Below are positions 1 through 5,744 of a stretch of 5,744 nt of DNA, piece after piece; within the stretch, counting starts at the first letter, position 1, and each line of letters opens with the position of its first letter. A program made the position numbers and the translations under genes. Source of the DNA: Candidatus Zixiibacteriota bacterium (lineage in GTDB: Bacteria > Zixibacteria > MSB-5A5 > JAUVRN01); assembly GCA_030597645.1 (NCBI GenBank), contig JAUVRN010000150.1, positions 1 to 5,744 of the forward strand, in the 5' to 3' direction. The notes under the pieces were generated by a model. The model was not told the origin of the DNA and did no database searches. It saw only the letters and a list, made by a program, of their open reading frames with translations.

Positions 1-97
1 CGCGGCGGAAGCCGCGGTCGGCCTGGCCCTGGTTATCGCCGTGTACCGGCAGACCAAATCTCTCAACATCGACGACCTGAACCTGCTCAAGGGCTGA
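1..97 (+). CDS. nuoK: NADH-quinone oxidoreductase subunit K, 3' end only
   Basis: Only the last 31 codons are present (reading frame from base 2, TGA at 95-97); the 5' part lies outside the window. NuoK is a small three-helix membrane subunit of complex I that helps carry the charged axis between the quinone site and the antiporter-like subunits. The visible peptide begins AAEAAVGLALV and ends SLNIDDLNLLKG. It closely parallels the E. coli NuoK C-terminus, which has an AEASIGLAL segment and then LNID near the end. The Glu in the third visible residue corresponds to E. coli Glu72, one of the two membrane Glu residues important for proton transfer. The end of helix 3 is followed by a short cytoplasmic tail (YRQTKSLNID), as is usual. 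The stop codon is 4 nt before nuoL, and the last codons (Lys-Gly) double as the nuoL ribosome binding site. The identification rests on the motif and on gene order. Confidence 0.95.
   Translation, partial: AAEAAVGLALVIAVYRQTKSLNIDDLNLLKG
89..93 (+). promoter_or_regulatory. Ribosome binding site of nuoL
   Basis: AAGGG lies 8 nt upstream of the ATG at 102, inside the final Lys-Gly codons of nuoK. It supports the chosen nuoL start. An ATG at 97-99, which overlaps the nuoK stop, is out of frame with nuoL. Confidence 0.6.
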
Positions 98-101
98 TGC
101 A

Positions 102-2015
<1,914 letters not shown>

Positions 2016-2018
2016 GCG

Positions 2019-3572
2019 ATGGACACGCAGATCATTCAGTGGTTGCTGGCGATACCAGTGGGCGGAGCGGCCCTGATCGCACTCTGGCCGGGCAGGAGTG
2101 CGCGCGTCGCGCGCTGGATCGCGCTGGCGGCGTCGCTGATCACGTTTGCCGTCTCCATATACCTGTGGCGTCACTTTGATCCTGCGCTGGGCATGCAGTT
2201 CGAGACCGAAGTAGACTGGATCCCGTCGCTGGGCATCGCCTACCACGTCGGCATCGACGGCATCAGTCTGCTGCTGGTTCTGCTGACCACGCTCCTGTGC
2301 CCGCTCGCCATCGCGTCGTCGTTCACCAGCATCACGCAGAAGGAGCGCGGCTACTACGCCGTGATGCTCGTTCTGGAGGCGGCGATGATCGGCGTCTTCG
2401 TAGCGCTGGACTTGGTGCTCTTCTACCTGTTCTGGGAAGTCATGCTGGTGCCGATGTATTTCCTCATCGGAATATGGGGCGGCAAGCGCAGGCGCTACGC
2501 GACCTTCAAGTTCGTGCTGTTCACCATGCTGGGCAGCCTGTTGATGCTCGTGGCCATCGTGTACCTGGCGGCGGGCGCATATCGCGCCACGGGCTTTTGG
2601 AATTTCGACTGGGTCGCGCTTTCCGGCCTGACCTTTGCCTATGATGTCCAGATCTACCTGTTCTTGGCGTTCGCACTGGCCTTCGCAATCAAGCTGCCGC
2701 TATTCCCGTTTCACACGTGGTTGCCCGATGCCCACGTGGAGGCACCGACGGCCGGCAGCGTGCTGTTGGCCGGGGTGTTGCTCAAAATGGGTGTGTACGG
2801 CTTTTTCCGGTTCGCCCTGCCGTGGTTTCCCGATGCATTCGCGACTTTTGTCCCTTACCTGATCGTGCTCTCCATCATCGGGATCATCTACGGTGCACTG
2901 GTGGCCATGGTTCAAAAGGACGTCAAATCACTTGTGGCCTTTTCGTCGGTAGCTCACATGGGGTTCGTAATGCTTGGCCTCTGCGCCCTCAACATCCAGA
3001 GCCTTGCCGGGAGTCTCCTGCAGAGCGTCAACCACGGCGTCATCACGGGCATGCTGTTCCTGATCGTCGGTATGCTGTATGAGCGGAGACATACCCGGCA
3101 GATCTCCGAACTCGGCGGCCTGTTCAAGAGCATGCCCCTCTGGACCACGGCGCTGGTCCTGGCGACGCTCGCGGCCATCGGGCTGCCCGGCACCAGTGGT
3201 TTCGTCGGCGAGTTCCTGATCCTGGTAGGAACGTTCAAGGTGTATCCGGTCGCCGCGGTCTTTGCCACCTTCGGGATCGTCCTCGCGGCCGTCTATATGC
3301 TCTGGATGCTGCAGAGAGTCGCACTGGGGAAGATTACGCGACCGGAAAACGAAAACGTGACGGACCTGTCCAGGCGCGAACGCTGGATTCTGGTACCGCT
3401 CGTCGTGGCGATCTTCTGGGTCGGTGTCTACCCCAACGCGTTCCTCGACAAGATGACGCCCGCCATTCAGAATATGATGCACGAGATGTACGCCCGGCAG
3501 ACCACGTCGGTGCCGGCGGTGGATTCTCCCCAACTCGTTGTGGAGGAGGAGCGTGACGCCGAGCAACCTTAA
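2019..3572 (+). CDS. nuoM: NADH-quinone oxidoreductase subunit M (complex I antiporter-like subunit)
   Basis: This 517-residue membrane protein (E. coli NuoM is 509 aa) is the middle antiporter-like proton channel of complex I, between NuoL and NuoN. Family motifs are clear: YHVGIDGISLLLVLLTT (75-91), FYLFWEVMLVPMYFLIGIWG (135-154), and AIKLPLFPFHTWLPDAHVEA (223-242). VLLAGVLLKMGVYG (248-261), DVKSLVAFSSVAHMGFV (301-317) and LPGTSGFVGEFLIL (389-402) follow. Key charged residues match the E. coli set: Glu140 (E144), Lys225 (K234), Lys256 (K265), His339 (H348) and Glu398 (E407, the Glu that replaces the terminal Lys of NuoL and NuoN). About 14 membrane helices can be read. The ATG at 2019 follows the nuoL stop after 3 nt, with GGAG at 2005-2008 about 10 nt upstream. 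The last 30 or so residues form a hydrophilic tail ending VVEEERDAEQP. The EEER part of that tail is encoded by the purine tract that serves as the nuoN ribosome binding site. The 3' end overlaps nuoN by 20 nt. Confidence 0.98.
   Translation: MDTQIIQWLLAIPVGGAALIALWPGRSARVARWIALAASLITFAVSIYLWRHFDPALGMQFETEVDWIPSLGIAYHVGIDGISLLLVLLTTLLCPLAIASSFTSITQKERGYYAVMLVLEAAMIGVFVALDLVLFYLFWEVMLVPMYFLIGIWGGKRRRYATFKFVLFTMLGSLLMLVAIVYLAAGAYRATGFWNFDWVALSGLTFAYDVQIYLFLAFALAFAIKLPLFPFHTWLPDAHVEAPTAGSVLLAGVLLKMGVYGFFRFALPWFPDAFATFVPYLIVLSIIGIIYGALVAMVQKDVKSLVAFSSVAHMGFVMLGLCALNIQSLAGSLLQSVNHGVITGMLFLIVGMLYERRHTRQISELGGLFKSMPLWTTALVLATLAAIGLPGTSGFVGEFLILVGTFKVYPVAAVFATFGIVLAAVYMLWMLQRVALGKITRPENENVTDLSRRERWILVPLVVAIFWVGVYPNAFLDKMTPAIQNMMHEMYARQTTSVPAVDSPQLVVEEERDAEQP
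3542..3551 (+). promoter_or_regulatory. Ribosome binding site of nuoN (decides its start)
   Basis: GGAGGAGGAG lies inside the nuoM reading frame, directly before the GTG at 3553. Its first GGAGG is 6 nt upstream of that GTG, an ideal spacing. A TTG at 3538 in the same frame would put this site inside the gene and add WRRS, which does not resemble NuoN N-termini. The GTG is therefore preferred. Confidence 0.8.
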
Positions 3573-4992
3573 CCTGGACGTATTCGCGCCCGAGCTCGGG
3601 CTGACAGGCGCAGTCCTCGTGACGCTGCTGGCGGCGGCGTTTGGACGGCATCGCCTGGCGTCCGGTCTCGGAGGGATGCTGGTAGCCGTCGCGCTGGTCA
3701 GTTGGTGGCGGCTCGATCCGACGGCCTGGGCGTTCGGCGGCGACTACGGCGGCGACGGGGTCAGCTACTTCGCGCGAGGTTTCTTCCTGGCGGTCGCGGC
3801 TGCCATGACGGTCCTGGTGAGCAACGGCGATGCGGTAGCCCGCCGCCATGCAGGTGAGTTCGTGGCCCTGATATACATGTCCGTGCTGGGCATGATGGTC
3901 ATGGCCTCAGCACAAAACTGGATTGTCATCTTCCTCGGGCTCGAGATCATGTCCGTCCCGTTGTACATCCTGGCCGCCTTCCATCGTCACGAGCGAGCGT
4001 CCGTGGAGGCCGGGGTGAAGTACTTCGTATACGGGGCCTTCGCTTCAGCCTTTTTCGTGTACGGTATCGCGCTCCTGTACAACTCTGCGGGTACACTCCA
4101 TCAGCTCCTGTTGCTCGAGTCGGTGCCCCTGGATGCCCTGGCTACGGCGGGCATGCTGCTGATCTTCGTCGGCCTGGCGTTTAAGATCGCGGCCGTGCCC
4201 TTTCACATGTGGGCGCCGGATGCCTACGAAGGTGCGCCGACAATCGTCACTTCGTTCTTTGCGGTCGCACCCAAGGCGGCGGGTTTCGTGGCGCTCTACC
4301 GCCTGGTGACCCTGGGCTACCTGCAGGCGGGTGAGGCGGCCATCAGCCTGATCGCCACGCTGGCCGTACTGACCATTCTGGCCGGTAATCTCTGGGCGCT
4401 GGCACAGAATCGCCTCAAGAGGATGCTGGCGTACTCCAGTATCGCGCACGCCGGCTACCTGCTTCTCGCGATCATGATCACGACCCGCGGTGGGGTGCCC
4501 GCACTCCTTTATTATCTGGTCGCGTACGGGATGATGACACTGGGTGCCTTCGTCGTACTGCTCGCGTTCGAGCGCGACGGGGCTGCGGCGACCTACGACG
4601 ACATCAGTGGCGGTGCCCGGAGAACGCCTGTTCTGGCTATGGCCATGACCGTGTTCATGATGTCCCTGGCCGGTTTCCCGATGACGGCTGGTTTCATCGG
4701 CAAGCTGCAGATCTTCCGCGGATTGATCGAGGCGGGACATGTGACGCTGGTCATCGTGGCCGTGGCCGGCACGTTGATCAGTGTCGGGTACTATCTGCGC
4801 GTTATCGTCTACCTCTATATGCGGAGCGGGCTGGACATCCCGCGTGCGGTGACACCGCGTGCGTGGGGTCCGGTAGCCGTGATTCTGGCCGTGTGCGTGA
4901 TATACTTTGGACTGTTTCCCGACACACTCTGGACGACGCTCGAGGCCTGGTCCCGCCTCCACGGCGGCACGGCCGTGGTTTCCATACCGTAG
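3553..4992 (+). CDS. nuoN: NADH-quinone oxidoreductase subunit N (complex I antiporter-like subunit)
   Basis: With the GTG start the product has 479 residues, close to E. coli NuoN (485 aa), and begins MTPSNLNLDVFAPELGLTG. It is the antiporter-like proton channel nearest to NuoK in the membrane arm. Motifs in order: NWIVIFLGLEIMSVPLYIL (122-140), EAGVKYFVYGAFASAFFVYG (152-171), FKIAAVPFHMWAPDAYEGAP (210-229), APKAAGFVALYR (239-250), RLKRMLAYSSIAHAGYLLLA (287-306) and AGFPMTAGFIGKLQIF (373-388). The residues expected from E. coli studies are present: Glu131 (E133), Lys156 (K158), Lys211 (K217), His218 (H224), Lys241 (K247) and Lys384 (K395). About 14 membrane helices can be read, with no frameshift. 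The gene starts 20 nt before the nuoM stop, behind a strong GGAGG, so its translation is probably coupled to nuoM. TAG at 4990-4992 closes the visible nuo operon, and no U-tract terminator follows it. The longer reading from TTG at 3538 is considered unlikely. Confidence 0.97.
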   Translation: MTPSNLNLDVFAPELGLTGAVLVTLLAAAFGRHRLASGLGGMLVAVALVSWWRLDPTAWAFGGDYGGDGVSYFARGFFLAVAAAMTVLVSNGDAVARRHAGEFVALIYMSVLGMMVMASAQNWIVIFLGLEIMSVPLYILAAFHRHERASVEAGVKYFVYGAFASAFFVYGIALLYNSAGTLHQLLLLESVPLDALATAGMLLIFVGLAFKIAAVPFHMWAPDAYEGAPTIVTSFFAVAPKAAGFVALYRLVTLGYLQAGEAAISLIATLAVLTILAGNLWALAQNRLKRMLAYSSIAHAGYLLLAIMITTRGGVPALLYYLVAYGMMTLGAFVVLLAFERDGAAATYDDISGGARRTPVLAMAMTVFMMSLAGFPMTAGFIGKLQIFRGLIEAGHVTLVIVAVAGTLISVGYYLRVIVYLYMRSGLDIPRAVTPRAWGPVAVILAVCVIYFGLFPDTLWTTLEAWSRLHGGTAVVSIP

Positions 4993-5021
4993 TTTCTGCA
5001 ATGGGACACTGGATCTGTGGC

Positions 5022-5042
5022 CGGCAAAACGGTTGTTTGCCG
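5022..5042. repeat. Inverted repeat CGGCAAA / TTTGCCG with 7-nt loop
   Basis: Perfect 7-bp arms at 5022-5028 and 5036-5042 flank the loop ACGGTTG, 29 nt after the nuoN stop. The sequence after it (CTCGGAGCG) has no T-run, so it is not a classical intrinsic terminator. It overlaps the proposed -35 hexamer at 5033-5038. It could therefore be an RNA 3'-end stabilising hairpin for the nuo transcript, an operator, or chance. Confidence 0.45.
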
Positions 5043-5061
5043 CTCGGAGCGCGAATATAAT
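5033..5061 (+). promoter_or_regulatory. Candidate sigma70-type promoter for the URO-D-like gene
   Basis: A perfect TATAAT lies at 5056-5061, with TTGTTT at 5033-5038 as a -35 that shares TTG with the consensus. The spacer is exactly 17 nt. It sits in the only sizeable intergenic gap of the window, between nuoN and the downstream gene, and the local AT-richness stands out in otherwise GC-rich DNA. The expected start of transcription, 6-7 nt after the -10, is about A5068. No extended -10 TG is present. This suggests that the downstream gene is transcribed independently of nuo, although read-through from nuo is also possible because no terminator is seen. The call is by pattern only. Confidence 0.6.
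5041..5051. repeat. Small palindrome CGCTC-G-GAGCG in the promoter spacer
   Basis: Two perfect 5-bp arms are separated by one base and lie entirely between the proposed -35 and -10 hexamers. The loop is too short for an RNA hairpin, so any role would be as a protein-binding site. Arms of 5 bp can easily arise by chance in GC-rich DNA. Confidence 0.25.
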
Positions 5062-5067
5062 GGCCCC

Positions 5068-5097
5068 ATGCCTGAACCCACCATCCGCGTGAACTGA
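5068..5097 (+). CDS. Possible leaderless 9-codon leader peptide (MPEPTIRVN)
   Basis: An ATG at 5068 lies 7 nt after the last base of TATAAT, where transcription would be expected to begin. A transcript starting there would be leaderless, with AUG at its 5' end. The frame encodes MPEPTIRVN and stops with TGA at 5095-5097. Three bases later, in the same frame, is the ATG at 5101 of the URO-D-like gene. The 5101 start has no Shine-Dalgarno sequence, so reinitiation after this mini-ORF could deliver ribosomes to it. What is seen is the geometry; translation is inference. The frame has no recognisable domain and could be chance, or simply a 33-nt 5' leader. Confidence 0.3.
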   Translation: MPEPTIRVN

Positions 5098-5100
5098 CGT

Positions 5101-5744
5101 ATGCCTGTGAACATGGCTTCGGCGGGCCGCGATCGGCTGACCGCTCTGGTTCGCAGCGAAGTCTCCGATCGTATACCCATCGCCTTCTGGCGGCACTTCT
5201 ACGACGACGAGAACGATCCGGTGTCCCTTTCGAATGCCATGCTGCGCTTTCAGCGTGAGTACGGCTGGGACTGGATCAAGCTCAATCCCCGTGCGTGCTA
5301 TCATCTGGAAGACTGGGGATATCTGTACGAGCCCAGCACGGATGTCATGCGCAAGCCTGTGCCCAAGTATGTTCCAGTCCAGTCACCGGAGGACTGGCGC
5401 AAGATCGAACCGCGGGATCCCAACGCCGGTGTGCTGGCCGAACACCTCGCAGCGGTCAGACTCACCGCCGCCGGCGCGCGGGGCGTCCCGGTACTCATGA
5501 CGGTATTCACACCACTGTCCGTCGCCGGAGACCTGGTGCCCGACGACGGCCTGTTGGTGCAGCACCTCCGCGAACACCCCGACCTCGTGGAGACGGCCCT
5601 CGAGGCGATCACGCAGACCTTTGAGTCCTACGTGACGGAGCTGCTCAACGCGGGTGCCGACGGGCTGTTCTTTGCCACCACGCAGTGGGCGTCGCGCCGG
5701 CTTCTCCGTTGGGAGGAGTATCAGCGGTGGGGCACACCCTATGA
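5101..5744 (+). CDS. Uroporphyrinogen decarboxylase-superfamily protein, N-terminal part (not HemE-like)
   Basis: The frame runs open for 214 codons to the window edge, so the 3' part is missing. Features of the URO-D/methyltransferase superfamily are visible: an N-terminal RDRLTALVRSEVSDRIPIAF, VQSPEDWRKIEP (93-104), VLMTVFTPLSVAGDL (131-145), HPDLVETALEAITQTFESYV (159-178) and the barrel strand NAGADGLFFATTQW (183-196). The protein is soluble, with no signal peptide. Where HemE has RQAGRY, this protein has FWRHFYDDEND (29-39). The HemE FSD catalytic Asp region aligns by eye with LNPRACYHLEDWG (61-73), without that Asp. Decarboxylation of uroporphyrinogen is therefore unlikely. Relatives include corrinoid methyltransferases such as MtaA and CmuA, but their metal-binding residues lie in the C-terminal part, which is not in the window, so the substrate is unknown. 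In-frame TGA at 5095 limits the start to ATG 5101 or ATG 5113; neither has a clear Shine-Dalgarno. The gene is 108 nt after nuoN and probably has its own promoter. Confidence 0.8.
   Translation, partial: MPVNMASAGRDRLTALVRSEVSDRIPIAFWRHFYDDENDPVSLSNAMLRFQREYGWDWIKLNPRACYHLEDWGYLYEPSTDVMRKPVPKYVPVQSPEDWRKIEPRDPNAGVLAEHLAAVRLTAAGARGVPVLMTVFTPLSVAGDLVPDDGLLVQHLREHPDLVETALEAITQTFESYVTELLNAGADGLFFATTQWASRRLLRWEEYQRWGTPY

Noticed and set aside
3538..3552. TTG at 3538 as an earlier nuoN start
   Set aside because: It would place the strong GGAGG site inside the gene and add WRRS before a normal NuoN N-terminus. GTG at 3553 is correctly spaced from that site.
2928..3566. 212-codon minus-strand frame opposite nuoM
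   Set aside because: Its composition is a shadow of the sense gene. No motif is present, and the sense frame is fully conserved NuoM.
5022..5042. Rho-independent terminator for the nuo operon
   Set aside because: The stem is present but the following bases are CTCGGAGCG with no T-run, so it is reported only as an inverted repeat.
4045..5304. Open frame of 419 codons on the minus strand, opposite nuoN, the intergenic region and the start of the URO-D-like gene
   Set aside because: It has the same low-complexity Arg/Gln/His-rich shadow composition, no recognisable motif and no ribosome binding site evidence. It lies across three conserved sense features.
5101..5744. Heme-pathway uroporphyrinogen decarboxylase (hemE)
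   Set aside because: The RQAGRY signature and the FSD Asp motif are absent. Only general superfamily features are present.

Overview
This window is the 3' end of a bacterial nuo operon, which encodes respiratory complex I (proton-pumping NADH:quinone oxidoreductase, NDH-1). It is followed by a short intergenic region and the start of an unrelated gene. All genes are on the + strand. The DNA is GC-rich with strong G/C bias at third codon positions, and this bias opens long spurious frames on both strands. The gene order nuoK-L-M-N is the canonical bacterial arrangement. The proteins are typical of a GC-rich, probably Gram-negative-type bacterium with an aerobic or otherwise quinone-linked respiratory chain. 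I cannot name a phylum from the sequence alone.

Layout: positions 1-97 are the last 31 codons of nuoK. nuoL (102-2015), nuoM (2019-3572) and nuoN (GTG start at 3553, ending at 4992) follow with a 4-nt gap, a 3-nt gap and a 20-nt overlap. This is a tightly packed, translationally coupled unit. NuoL, NuoM and NuoN are the three Mrp-antiporter-like subunits that form the distal membrane arm. NuoK lies nearer the quinone site and links them to the central charged axis. Each of the three large subunits keeps the Glu and Lys residues known to be needed for proton translocation in the E. coli enzyme, and none shows a frameshift or truncation. The genes therefore look fully functional.

Positions 4993-5100 are intergenic. 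They hold a 7-bp inverted repeat, a good sigma70-type promoter candidate (TTGTTT, 17 nt, perfect TATAAT), and a small palindrome in the promoter spacer. A 9-codon ATG frame begins exactly where the promoter would start transcription. It closes with TGA 3 nt before the next ATG in the same frame. No U-tract terminator is visible after nuoN.

From 5101 to the window edge runs the N-terminal 214 residues of a uroporphyrinogen-decarboxylase-superfamily protein. It lacks the hallmark active-site motifs of the heme enzyme HemE, so it is more likely a URO-D-like paralog, a group that includes corrinoid-dependent methyltransferases. It appears to have its own promoter and no visible link to complex I. 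Most of the window is ordinary core metabolism. The least explained piece is the promoter and leader region at 5020-5115.
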